A model generated the notes under the pieces. That model did no database searches and had not been told where the DNA came from. It worked only from the letters and a program-made list of their open reading frames with translations. From NCBI GenBank assembly GCA_017937135.1, contig JAGBEE010000042.1, positions 1 through 64,000 on the forward strand: 64,000 bases of DNA, in the 5' to 3' direction. The position numbers and the translations under genes were made by a program. Positions 55,365 to 63,267 of the stretch are shown here, piece by piece; positions within the stretch are counted from its first letter, which is position 1; each line of letters opens with the position of its first letter. This stretch comes from Clostridia bacterium (GTDB taxonomy: Bacteria > Bacillota > Clostridia > Oscillospirales > CAG-272).

Positions 55365-56006
55365 ATGAAAAATAATGACCCCATTTATCCATATAAAAAT
55401 CTTTTTATTACTGCTCGTCCTGGCGCAGGAGCTACCACTCTTGCCACAAACATAATAAGCAAATATTTAGATAACGGCAAAAGATGCTTAGTATTTGAAA
55501 ATCCAAACTGTTTTTTCATAGATTATATTGAAAGGACAAAAGCTATCAGAGAAAACATAGAAATAAAAACCGATTTTCCATATGTAAAAAAGCATGGTAA
55601 TCTAGTAGTTACACATCGTTATTTTTTTGAGTTGGAATTTGTTCTAACAGCAGTTGAAGAGTTTAGCGCCGATGTAATAGTGTTTGAAGAAGCACGAACA
55701 ATGAAAGAAGATATAAAATCGCTTATTCAGTTGGCAAGGGAACTAAAAAAGCGAGGAAAGCTTTTCATTTTTGTAACGCATATAAGTAAAAATATATCTC
55801 GCTTTTGGCACAAAGATCCAAATATACCGCTTTACTCTCGATATCGCAAAGCTATACCATATTTTGACGCCACTGTCATTATTGACCGAGATGTATTCAA
55901 TGATAACGATACAGAAAAAATTCGGTTGTTTGAAAAGGGAGAAAGAAAGTATCGGAGCATCCCTATTAACTTTGATTTTCCAAAACAAAAAGTAACTTAC
56001 AAATAG
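55365..56006 (+). CDS. DnaB/RecA-like P-loop protein with altered Walker A
   Basis: A 213-residue protein resembling the core of DnaB/RecA-type ATPases. The motif TARPGAGATTLATNI (16-30) aligns with ARPGxGKT, but the Walker A lysine is replaced by Ala. Walker B-like VIVFEEA is followed by a long helix and FIFVTHISK, like the DnaB sensor segment. No oligomerisation or primase-binding part is present. It may be an inactive or regulatory relative. The ATG at 55365 follows AAAGGAAG. First gene of a cassette with a WYL regulator. Confidence 0.5.
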   Translation: MKNNDPIYPYKNLFITARPGAGATTLATNIISKYLDNGKRCLVFENPNCFFIDYIERTKAIRENIEIKTDFPYVKKHGNLVVTHRYFFELEFVLTAVEEFSADVIVFEEARTMKEDIKSLIQLARELKKRGKLFIFVTHISKNISRFWHKDPNIPLYSRYRKAIPYFDATVIIDRDVFNDNDTEKIRLFEKGERKYRSIPINFDFPKQKVTYK

Positions 56007-56008
56007 TC

Positions 56009-56037
56009 TTGCAAGGTTGCGACAAATATGGTACAAT
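56009..56037 (+). promoter_or_regulatory. Promoter of the WYL gene
   Basis: TTGCAA (56009-56014), 17 bp, TACAAT (56032-56037). Confidence 0.5.
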
Positions 56038-56064
56038 AGTATTATCAAGGATGGTGGTAATATT

Positions 56065-57048
56065 ATGGCTAACGAAACAAAAAAGCTTGCTCTTTTAAGA
56101 ATACTTGAAATTTTACAAGACAGGACTGACTCTGAGCATTTGCTCACCCATACAGAAATTGCAGATATTTTGCTTTCTAAATACGGAATTGAAATTGAAC
56201 GCAAGGCTGTAGGCAGAAATATTTCACTGCTTCTTGAAGCTGATTACGACATTATAACAACAAAACGCGGTGTTTATCTTAATGAACGAAAATATGAGCC
56301 ATCTGAAATAAGATTACTTATTGACGGAGTTTTATCAAGTCAGCATGTTGGAGTGATACATTCTAAAGATTTAATTGAAAAATTAGCAAGTGAGGAAAAT
56401 ATTTATTTCAAGAAAAATATTAAACATATTCACTCTGTTTGCGACTTCAACAAAACAGAAAACCCAACTATTTTTTATAGCATAGACACAATACACGAAG
56501 CGATAGATTTGGGCAAGATGGTTGAATATGATTATAATAAATATGGAGCTGATAAAAAGCTACATAAAACCTCTTTTCAAAGAATTTCGCCATATCAGTT
56601 AATCTTGCACAATCAACGCTACTACCTTATGGGTTATAGCTCCTACTGGGGACATATGGTTTACCATAGACTTGACAGAATCACAAATATGGTTGTGTCA
56701 GATAGGCCCCTTGTGCCGATAAAAGAGATTAAGGGCTTTGAAAACGGAATCAATTACAAAAATCTAACCACAGCTATGCCCTATATGTTCTCTGATACGC
56801 CAGAAACAATTGAAATATTGGCAAAGGAGTTTATAATCGACCAAGTGATAGATTGGTTTGGAAAAGATATAAAAATAATTAAAACCGAAAATGAAGAAAT
56901 ATACAAAATCATTCTTAAATCAAGTCCAACTGCTATGCTTTTTTGGGCTATGCAATACACCGATGAGTGTGAGGTTATAAAGCCGATAACGCTAAGAGAA
57001 AAAATAAAAGAAACAATAAATAAGGCAAAGGAAAAATACGAAAAATGA
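56065..57048 (+). CDS. WYL-domain transcriptional regulator
   Basis: A 327-residue regulator. An N-terminal winged HTH (about 10-75; HTEIADILLSKYGIEIERKAVGRNISLL) precedes a WYL domain (about 135-220; ISPYQLILHNQRYYLMGY) and a WCX-like C-terminus (about 240-325). WYL proteins bind nucleic acid or nucleotide ligands and often control defence genes. The start is the ATG at 56065 after GGATGGTGG. The next gene overlaps by 4 bp. Confidence 0.85.
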   Translation: MANETKKLALLRILEILQDRTDSEHLLTHTEIADILLSKYGIEIERKAVGRNISLLLEADYDIITTKRGVYLNERKYEPSEIRLLIDGVLSSQHVGVIHSKDLIEKLASEENIYFKKNIKHIHSVCDFNKTENPTIFYSIDTIHEAIDLGKMVEYDYNKYGADKKLHKTSFQRISPYQLILHNQRYYLMGYSSYWGHMVYHRLDRITNMVVSDRPLVPIKEIKGFENGINYKNLTTAMPYMFSDTPETIEILAKEFIIDQVIDWFGKDIKIIKTENEEIYKIILKSSPTAMLFWAMQYTDECEVIKPITLREKIKETINKAKEKYEK

Positions 57049-57710
57049 ATGCAGCAATTGATATTATAATAACTTTCTTGAAAAACTGGAATAGTTACAA
57101 AGAAGATGGCAAAACTTATGAATATTTAGGCAGGGCCAGCGATAAATACAATGCCGAATGTATAAATTTGTGGTCACCTAGATATTTGCTCGGTCAAATT
57201 CTCCGCCAAATTCCTGTTTCAAAAAAGTACGTTTCAGACAAAGCGCAAGAATTGTGGCATCAGTTAACTGATGAAGATATATGGAAATACAATTATCAAG
57301 ACAAAGTGCTTGTAACGAAAAACAAGGATTTTATTGCAAAAAAATATAAAGGTGCTTCTAAAACAGCGGAAGACAAAGAAGGAAAAGCAGTAGGAAATAG
57401 CTTTATATTTAGAGAAGTGTTTCACGATGAGCATATAATTCCTATAGCAGTTATTATTGAAGAATTGTTAAATTTAAAAGACAGTGAAATTGAAATTACA
57501 TCCGAAAGAGTTGCAAAAATAATAAATAAAATATGCATTTGCCGCATAACAAAGGAAGAAGATCGCAAAATAAATCCTCGATATAAACGATCTTCTGATT
57601 TGTCAGAAGCTTATGAAACAGCTTACAAGCTGAATAAAGTCAAAATAACTTCATTAGAAGAAGAACTGAGAAATCAAAAGGAGAAAAATAATGAAGACTT
57701 GGGAAATTAG
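57045..57710 (+). CDS. Hypothetical protein with HNH-like HxEHI motif
   Basis: A 221-residue protein I cannot place in a family. VFHDEHIIPIAVI (about 126-138) resembles the first half of an HNH nuclease motif, and ICICRITKEEDRKINPRYK (about 163-181) could supply the later ligands, but the usual zinc CxxC pairs are absent. The C-terminus is charged and probably coiled. It overlaps the WYL gene by 4 bp (ATGA) and the following small gene by 20 bp, so it belongs to the cassette. Confidence 0.5.
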   Translation: MNAAIDIIITFLKNWNSYKEDGKTYEYLGRASDKYNAECINLWSPRYLLGQILRQIPVSKKYVSDKAQELWHQLTDEDIWKYNYQDKVLVTKNKDFIAKKYKGASKTAEDKEGKAVGNSFIFREVFHDEHIIPIAVIIEELLNLKDSEIEITSERVAKIINKICICRITKEEDRKINPRYKRSSDLSEAYETAYKLNKVKITSLEEELRNQKEKNNEDLGN

Positions 57711-57855
57711 ATATTATATAACAGAAAGCTCTTTGAGATGCGATATACCTGCTTTTAAAGAAACAATACGAGGAGACAGAAACTATGTCGCTAATTGGGC
57801 GGAACAAAAAATCAGAAATTCTCAATTCAAATTTTACAGAATGATTGAAAAATAG
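57691..57855 (+). CDS. Small hypothetical protein (54 aa)
   Basis: 54 residues, basic (MKTWEIRYYITESSLRC...YRMIEK), with an alternating strand-like start and a helical end. AAAAGGAG lies 6 nt before the ATG, and the gene starts inside the previous ORF, so it is co-translated with the cassette. No family was recognised. Confidence 0.6.
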   Translation: MKTWEIRYYITESSLRCDIPAFKETIRGDRNYVANWAEQKIRNSQFKFYRMIEK

Positions 57856-57950
57856 TTTTTAGTGCAAAATTTTTATATTTTTGCTCAAAGCACCCTCTCG
57901 CCAGCATTGGTAAAGCCTATGCTACAAGGCTTTATCACACTTTTTCAATT

Positions 57951-57981
57951 GGGTTCGAGTCAGGTGTCGCCACTTCGACCA
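57951..57981 (+). other. tRNA 3'-end-like sequence (possible attachment remnant)
   Basis: GTTCGAGTC, TCGCCA and TCGACCA occur in the same order as in the 3' end of tRNA-Pro (55204-55227), with a 4-5 nt insertion between them. No full tRNA can be folded around it. If it is a remnant of the tRNA end, the cassette 55228-57950 would be bounded by tRNA-Pro and this copy. Confidence 0.4.
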
Positions 57982-57984
57982 CCT

Positions 57985-58036
57985 ATGACTAAGTTGAACA
58001 CACGGGTTTGTGATGTCGACTTAGTCATTTTTGTTT
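57985..58036 (+). terminator. Terminator after the cassette
   Basis: ATGACTAAGT (57985-57994) pairs with ACTTAGTCAT (58019-58028); inner CACA/TGTG; then TTTTGTTTT. Confidence 0.8.
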
Positions 58037-58045
58037 TCGCATACA

Positions 58046-58076
58046 AAGGAGCCACTTGTTTGAGTGGCTCCTTTTG
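58046..58076 (+). terminator. Second tandem terminator
   Basis: AAGGAGCCACT pairs with AGTGGCTCCTT, followed by TT. Confidence 0.75.
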
Positions 58077-58150
58077 CACTTATTTTATCTTTTGCCCTTT
58101 GTTGGCAGCATCACAATATCACAGAAAAATACAAAAGTCCAGAAAAGAAT

Positions 58151-58177
58151 AAAGCGAGTGCCGAAGCACTCGCTTTT
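58151..58177 (-). terminator. Terminator of the fic-HEPN operon
   Basis: AAAGCGAGTGC (58151-58161) pairs with GCACTCGCTTT (58166-58176) around a CGAA loop. Confidence 0.85.
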
Positions 58178-58199
58178 AGGAAGTATTAACTCAACGATT

Positions 58200-59528
58200 C
58201 TATAATTTTTTTATGTATATTATATTGGCTATTGGTTCTATAAGAATCATTTGTTTACCATTTATATTTACGTCTAGTTTTATTGTTTGTTCATCAATCT
58301 CTTTAACTTCACCATTAGAAACCACCGTGTTAATTTGAAATTTCGCATCAACAAAATCGCCAATTTTAAGAATTGATAAAACTTCTTTTGTTTTCTTTTC
58401 ATACTTGGATTTTTCATAATCAAAATATTCTTCTCTGTGTTCGTACACCTCATTCAAACCAGCATTAAATGCTACACAAATATCGCTAGGATGATATGGG
58501 GGTCTAATATATCTTCTTATTTTTAGATATAATTCCATACCTTCGGATGTAGCATTTCCCTTCTTTTTTTCATATGGTGATATATCAAATTTTTCAATAT
58601 TTTTTGACATACAGTATGAGCTTACTAATTCTTTTACTTTTTTAAAAGACTCGTCTGTTAAAACAAGTAGAAATGGTAAACCTTCAATATCTCCCAAAAT
58701 ATCTTGTTGTTCTAATATTTCCTTATGAGGAGAATTTTGACGTGCTTGTTCCATAGTTTTTTTATACTCAATGTAATCACTATCGATTATAAATGGTGGC
58801 AACGTATAGTTGCACATTCCACATGTAAACAATTCAGATCCAAAATCCAATTCATACTTTTCGGATTTATAATCCCAATCAAAATATCTAGATGGTAAAC
58901 ATGTATTATATATCGCTAACAAATAGAATGCTGCTAAAACCATAATTGCATTTTTTACTGTCCCATGTTTAGGTATGCTCTGAATATAATTATGCTTTAT
59001 ATCTTGATAACTTTTACACCAATCAACATTCTCTAACTTATTTGAAGGGGGTGACCATATTCCTTCATTCGTATGATGCTCCCACTTTCCACCTTCACAT
59101 TTTTCTACCGAAATGTTTGAAAACGGAAGCAGCATTCTTCCGTATTTACTAAAGTGAAATCGTTCAATTTTTAGTTGTACCATTTTCTTTCCCAAAGAAA
59201 ATTTTTTGTCGATTTCTACCAAACAATTATAATCATACTTCCACTTTTCTCTTATCCATTTTTCATTAAATTTTGAAGGAGATCCTTTAAATGAGATTGG
59301 GGTTATATCTAAATCGATTTGAAATGGGAAAATATGATTTTCATAGATGTCTTTTGCTAGTGACTCAATTTTTATACAAGCAGAATTTATGATATCTGCT
59401 AGTTCTGAAGAGTATACATCTATTTGCTCATCATCAAAATAAATTGAATGAGAAATTCTAATAAGCTGTTTTTCTAATAATCTATAACTATTCCAATACG
59501 CTTCGCTGGTGTTTCTATTAACTAACAT
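58200..59528 (-). CDS. HEPN-like hypothetical protein
   Basis: A 442-residue protein without a named family. The N-terminal helical region (10-65) and the segment DWCKSYQDIKHNYIQ (169-183), followed by KNAIMVLAAFYLLAIY, resemble HEPN-type domains that carry a conserved Lys/Arg-His pair near a long helix (K178-H179). A central Cys pair (CGMC, about 246) could bind metal. The C-terminal ~80 residues are beta-rich. The base composition is more AT-rich than surrounding housekeeping genes. It lies 17 nt after fic in the same operon. Confidence 0.5.
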   Translation of the reverse strand: MLVNRNTSEAYWNSYRLLEKQLIRISHSIYFDDEQIDVYSSELADIINSACIKIESLAKDIYENHIFPFQIDLDITPISFKGSPSKFNEKWIREKWKYDYNCLVEIDKKFSLGKKMVQLKIERFHFSKYGRMLLPFSNISVEKCEGGKWEHHTNEGIWSPPSNKLENVDWCKSYQDIKHNYIQSIPKHGTVKNAIMVLAAFYLLAIYNTCLPSRYFDWDYKSEKYELDFGSELFTCGMCNYTLPPFIIDSDYIEYKKTMEQARQNSPHKEILEQQDILGDIEGLPFLLVLTDESFKKVKELVSSYCMSKNIEKFDISPYEKKKGNATSEGMELYLKIRRYIRPPYHPSDICVAFNAGLNEVYEHREEYFDYEKSKYEKKTKEVLSILKIGDFVDAKFQINTVVSNGEVKEIDEQTIKLDVNINGKQMILIEPIANIIYIKKL

Positions 59529-59545
59529 TTTTCCTCCTATATATT

Positions 59546-60436
59546 TTAATATTCCACTCTGAAGTAGTCAAGCCAAGCTTTGAATTTATCTTGGGCGGTG
59601 AGGCATGTATCGATAAGATAACCTTTTTCTCGCTTCCATTCGGTAAGCCCACGGTAGTAGAACATTTTTAAGTTTTCATCAATTACAAATGGCACAATAT
59701 TATGCTTTAAGCATTCCTTGAACAGCAGTAATCTACCAACTCTTCCATTTCCGTCTTGGAATGGGTGAATGCACTCAAACTGATAATGGAAATCTATTAT
59801 TTCTTCAAGTGTTTTATTTTCACTCTTGTTATACTCTTCAAGGAGCTTTTTCATTTCTGTAGCTACCTTTTCCGGTGGTGTTGTATCCTTGCCGCCTACC
59901 TCGTTTGGAACTTTCTTGTAATCGCCAACAGCAAACCAAGATATTCTGCTATCTGATGTTCCGTTTTTGAGTATTCGGTGTAGCTCTTTTATAAGTGATT
60001 CAGTTATATTTGAATTGGCTTTATCAATAATCAAATCAATACATCTAAAGTGATTTGCTGTTTCTACTACATCATCAACATTAACAGATGTATCGCTAAC
60101 GCCTATTGTATTAGTTTCATAGATATATCTTGTTTGGTCATGTGTCAAACGGCTTCCCTCAATATGGTTAGAGTTATAGGTTAGCTCGATTTGCACCTTG
60201 TGATATATTCCGCCTGTCATTTTAGCTTGCTTTTCAGCTTTAAGAACATTAAGCAGTGTTCTTTTTGTTTCTACTTGCTTGTTTTTTCTTTCAGGCTTTT
60301 TTGCATCCTCTGGTATTGTCCATGTCTTGCCAACAAGGATTGCTCCTTCTACTCTTCCTTCGGCACAGTAGTTTCTAACACTACGCTCTGACATATTCCA
60401 TTTTTTTGCCATTTCAGCAACAGATATATAACTCAT
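59546..60436 (-). CDS. Fic-domain protein with N-terminal HTH
   Basis: A 296-residue Fic protein, a family that usually transfers AMP from ATP to a target protein. The catalytic loop HPFQDGNGRVGR is at 224-235. An inhibitory-helix motif of the (S/T)xxxE(G/N) kind is visible at S89-E93-G94 (SNHIEG), so it is self-inhibited. Residues 1-50 form a helix-turn-helix (MAKKWNMSERSVRNYC) that may bind its own promoter. The ATG at 60436 follows GAGGTG; 41 upstream codons are rejected. The first gene of an operon with the HEPN-like protein. Confidence 0.88.
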   Translation of the reverse strand: MSYISVAEMAKKWNMSERSVRNYCAEGRVEGAILVGKTWTIPEDAKKPERKNKQVETKRTLLNVLKAEKQAKMTGGIYHKVQIELTYNSNHIEGSRLTHDQTRYIYETNTIGVSDTSVNVDDVVETANHFRCIDLIIDKANSNITESLIKELHRILKNGTSDSRISWFAVGDYKKVPNEVGGKDTTPPEKVATEMKKLLEEYNKSENKTLEEIIDFHYQFECIHPFQDGNGRVGRLLLFKECLKHNIVPFVIDENLKMFYYRGLTEWKREKGYLIDTCLTAQDKFKAWLDYFRVEY

Positions 60437-60467
60437 ATTTACACCTCTAAATTTTATCTTGTATATA

Positions 60468-60533
60468 GTATAACACTTTATCGGCAAAATATCAATACGT
60501 TTTCGATATTTCGGTTCTATTTTTGCCGATAAT
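60468..60533 (-). promoter_or_regulatory. fic promoter within a long palindrome
   Basis: Minus-strand TTGATA (60491-60496), 17 bp, TATACT (60468-60473). ATCGGCAAAA at 60481-60490 and TTTTGCCGAT at 60522-60531 are inverted arms, with inner TATC/GATA. One arm fills the -35/-10 spacer, so binding there would block transcription. Confidence 0.75.
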
Positions 60534-60552
60534 GGAATTTTCCAATTACAAA

Positions 60553-60574
60553 AAGCCACTCAACCGAGTGGCTT
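60553..60574. terminator. Intergenic hairpin
   Basis: AAGCCACTC pairs with GAGTGGCTT across AACC. It has no strong T-run. Its place upstream of fic and downstream of nothing obvious leaves its role open. Confidence 0.45.
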
Positions 60575-60650
60575 CCTTTAATTTTTAATTAGTAAAATAT
60601 GAGTTAAATCATTTTGAATATTTGAGAATATGTACTAAATTTGAGTATTT

Positions 60651-61146
60651 TCAATTATTGCGTTTCTCGTGTTTTTTCACAAGTAGGATAAGTCCGATAA
60701 TCATAATGGTTGGGAACAAGATGGCAAAAAGCAAGCCTATTTTTAAATCGCCTCCTACGTGATCAGCGATTGCACCGACCATAGCAGGGCTTACTGTTGC
60801 GCCTAAATCTCCTGCTAATGCTAAAAAAGCAAACATCGCCGTTCCTCCCTTTGGGCATTTTTGCGAGGAAATGCTGATTGTTCCTGGCCACATAATGCCA
60901 ACCGACAAGCCACAAAGTGCGCAACCGACAAGACCTATAATTGAGATTGATGATAGGGATGCCAACAGGTAGCATATAACACACATAACGCCACATCCAA
61001 GCATAACCTTGGTTAAGTCAAGCTTTTCGTTGAGCTTGCCATAAAATACACGTGCAAGTCCCATAAAAACAGCAAACATACATGGACCTAATAAATCACC
61101 TATGGCTTTAGAAACACCGAGTGCTGATTCTGTAAAGGCTGAGCAC
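60651..61146 (-). pseudogene. MFS transporter, C-terminal half only
   Basis: About 165 residues with five or six hydrophobic helices, like helices 7-12 of a major facilitator transporter (SKAIGDLLGPCMFAVFMGLAR, GCALCGLSVGIMWPG). The N-terminal half is absent. The reading frame continues upstream to an ATG at 61202, but those ~18 codons look unrelated and overlap a plus-strand coding remnant. Therefore I regard it as a 5'-truncated gene. Confidence 0.65.
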
Positions 61147-61215
61147 GACGCATTCCGCGAGTGCTTGACTGGTAACATTGTTGCTCGCGTAACAGACGGC
61201 ACAGTTACTCCATAA
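61141..61215 (+). pseudogene. Possible 3' remnant of another gene
   Basis: A plus-strand frame reads EHDAFRECLTGNIVARVT and DGTVTP, then TAA at 61213-61215. It looks like the ordered end of a protein and is followed by a hairpin. No family was identified. It abuts the broken end of the MFS gene, marking a rearrangement. Confidence 0.3.
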
Positions 61216-61230
61216 ATTTATAAATAAATC

Positions 61231-61256
61231 AACGGCAAGGATTTTACCTTGCCGTT
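61231..61256. terminator. Hairpin before the signal peptidase gene
   Basis: AACGGCAAGG (61231-61240) pairs with CCTTGCCGTT (61247-61256). It lacks a long T-run. Confidence 0.55.
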
Positions 61257-61282
61257 AACTCATAAGAAAAGGTAAAAATGAT

Positions 61283-62455
61283 ATGACAAGTTATCAGCTC
61301 TATGTTTTTTTGATGTGTCTAATCGTTTTTGTTCTGCTTGCCTCACTCTCTATTTTCTGTATTTACACAATTATGCGCTTAACAATACGCTTAATTAGGC
61401 ATGGAGCTGAGGATGAACGAATATTAGATGAGCACAAAAAAAGTTCTGCTAAAAAGCGAAAAGGTAAATTATCAAAGCTTTTAGGCTATGCATTTTCAGG
61501 CATAGTCTGCTTTGTGTTGCTCGCTGTTCTTGTCTGCTCATTAATCATCAAGGGCACAAATGGCTCTGTTGTTGGTGATATTCCCGTTTACCGTGTTGTT
61601 AACACAGGCTCTATGGCAAAGAAAAACGAGAGAAACCAATACCTTTATGAAAACAAATTAGATAATCAAATTCAAACCTTTGACCTTATTCGCACTGAAA
61701 AGCTCCCCGATGAAATGGAGCTTAAATTATACGATATTGTAGTTTATGAGACGGACGGAATGCTAATTGTTCACAGAATTGTGGAAATTGAGGAGCCGAA
61801 TCAGTATCATCCTAATTGCCGCCACTTTAGGCTTCAAGGAGATAGTGTTGAATCCCCTGACCGTTTCCCTGTTTTATACTCGCAAATGCGTGCTATTTAT
61901 AATGGAGAGCGCATCCCATTTATAGGAAGCTTCATTATGTTTATGCAGTCTCCTGCAGGTTGGCTTTGCTCACTTTTTGTTCTTCTTTCGGTATGTGCTA
62001 TACCATTTCTTGAGTCTAAGCTTGAAAAAGAAAAGGAAAAGCGCTTGCTTCTTTATATGGGAAGCAATAGTGAAACCGTGGTTAAGAAGAAGATTCCTGA
62101 AGCTCCAAGCGTAACAATTACAAAATTCTCACCTATAACACTTCACACAATGAAGGGTGGAATCTCAGCTGTAACACTCGATCAGCTTAACAGTAGCTAC
62201 AACGCTGGAGAAACCGTCGATATAGGTTCTCTTAAAAGCAAGGAGCTTGTTCATCCCGCTTGTAGGTTAATAAAGATTATTGCATATGGTAAGCTTGAAA
62301 AGGCGTTAACTGTCAAGGCGGATTTCTTCTCGCCTAAGGCACGCGAGGCTATTATTCTTGCTGGTGGAATAGCTATTACATTACCAGAGGCTTGTAAAAG
62401 CTCAAGCGCCACACCAAATTCTAAAGAATACGGTGGAGGTGACACCAATGTTTAA
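61283..62455 (+). CDS. SipW-type signal peptidase fused to an L15-like domain
   Basis: A 390-residue membrane protein. Helices at about 5-35 and 68-92 precede a type I signal peptidase domain of the ER/SipW type: Ser110 (NTGSMAKK) and His164 (LIVHRI) in place of the usual Lys, with GDSVESPD. A further helix is at about 212-243. Residues ~290-367 (KGGISAVTLDQLN, TVDIGSLKSKELV, KIIAYGKLEKALTV, SPKAREAIILAGG) resemble the C-terminal domain of ribosomal protein uL15. The enzyme should cut the signal of the adjacent protein, whose ATG lies inside this gene. The role of the L15-like part is unknown. Confidence 0.85.
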   Translation: MTSYQLYVFLMCLIVFVLLASLSIFCIYTIMRLTIRLIRHGAEDERILDEHKKSSAKKRKGKLSKLLGYAFSGIVCFVLLAVLVCSLIIKGTNGSVVGDIPVYRVVNTGSMAKKNERNQYLYENKLDNQIQTFDLIRTEKLPDEMELKLYDIVVYETDGMLIVHRIVEIEEPNQYHPNCRHFRLQGDSVESPDRFPVLYSQMRAIYNGERIPFIGSFIMFMQSPAGWLCSLFVLLSVCAIPFLESKLEKEKEKRLLLYMGSNSETVVKKKIPEAPSVTITKFSPITLHTMKGGISAVTLDQLNSSYNAGETVDIGSLKSKELVHPACRLIKIIAYGKLEKALTVKADFFSPKAREAIILAGGIAITLPEACKSSSATPNSKEYGGGDTNV

Positions 62456-63092
62456 GCGTTATGTATTTATATTCTTAACCTTGATAGTTGCAATTTCCTC
62501 GGTTGGCGGCGTTTACGCCACTTGGCTTTATGCAGAATCTCCCCCTATTTCAGTAAATCAAGGCGTCGGTGTTTCTATTTCGGAATTTAATTATCCTCCC
62601 GAGGAAATTCTACCAGGTGGAGGTGAAGGCACAGGCGGAGTTGAGATAGGTCAGGACCACTATCATACAATTCAGTTAATTGTTGATGAGGCGGGCAAGG
62701 GATACAGTCTTAATAGCTCTGGCTCTATACTCCATTCACTTCTACGAAACAATGAGGTGATATATTCTAATCAAAAGGTGTCTGGTGGTAACCTTAAATT
62801 TATACTTGACCCAAGCAACAATACTCACAAGCTTTACTATGCTTTAGAAAGAGTGAGCGACACGCTATACTATGCTTATACATTCTCAATAGATGAGCTT
62901 TCTACTGCCGGTGGCACGGACATAGAAATTGTAGCTTACAGAACAAGTATTGAATATACGGACAAATGGTATGCAACAGAAAGCCATATGGGATATGCCA
63001 AAACAGCAACTCTTCGCGAGCTTGGCGCAAGCGCTGACCCCAAGGCAGTTCCATACTCTATTGTCGTAAGTGATTGGCATTTGCACGCTTGA
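62448..63092 (+). CDS. SipW-dependent-type secreted protein
   Basis: A 214-residue exported protein. The N-terminus (KRYVFIFLTLIVAISSVGGV then YATWLYAE) is a SipW-type signal with a cleavage region near residue 31, seen in TasA/CalY-like proteins. The mature part is Gly-rich at 55-70 and otherwise beta-strand-like. The ATG at 62448 follows GGAGG and overlaps the peptidase gene by 8 bp. Likely the substrate of that peptidase. A fibre-forming role, as for TasA, is speculative. Confidence 0.8.
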   Translation: MFKRYVFIFLTLIVAISSVGGVYATWLYAESPPISVNQGVGVSISEFNYPPEEILPGGGEGTGGVEIGQDHYHTIQLIVDEAGKGYSLNSSGSILHSLLRNNEVIYSNQKVSGGNLKFILDPSNNTHKLYYALERVSDTLYYAYTFSIDELSTAGGTDIEIVAYRTSIEYTDKWYATESHMGYAKTATLRELGASADPKAVPYSIVVSDWHLHA

Positions 63093-63102
63093 AATAAAAT
63101 TT

Positions 63103-63131
63103 AGGGCTTTCTTAATGAGAAAGCCCTTTTT
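63103..63131 (+). terminator. Terminator of the signal peptidase operon
   Basis: AGGGCTTTC pairs with GAAAGCCCT, then TTTTT. Confidence 0.9.
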
Positions 63132-63231
63132 ATTGCTTATTATCAAGTCATTGCTCATCAGCGTTTTTTGCTGTCAAATTAGTTATTTAAATATGGCTAC
63201 TACCCCCTTGTTTGCAGCCCTGATTAAAAGC

Positions 63232-63263
63232 AAAGCGCCTTAGTCTTTAGCTAAGGCGCTTTT
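63232..63263 (-). terminator. Terminator of the GH36-like gene
   Basis: AAAGCGCCTTAG (63232-63243) pairs with CTAAGGCGCTTT (63251-63262). Confidence 0.9.
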
Positions 63264-63267
63264 TGAA

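Noticed and set aside
57862-58152. 96-residue plus-strand ORF
   Set aside because: It spans the tRNA-like remnant and two terminators; no ribosome site and no plausible protein character.
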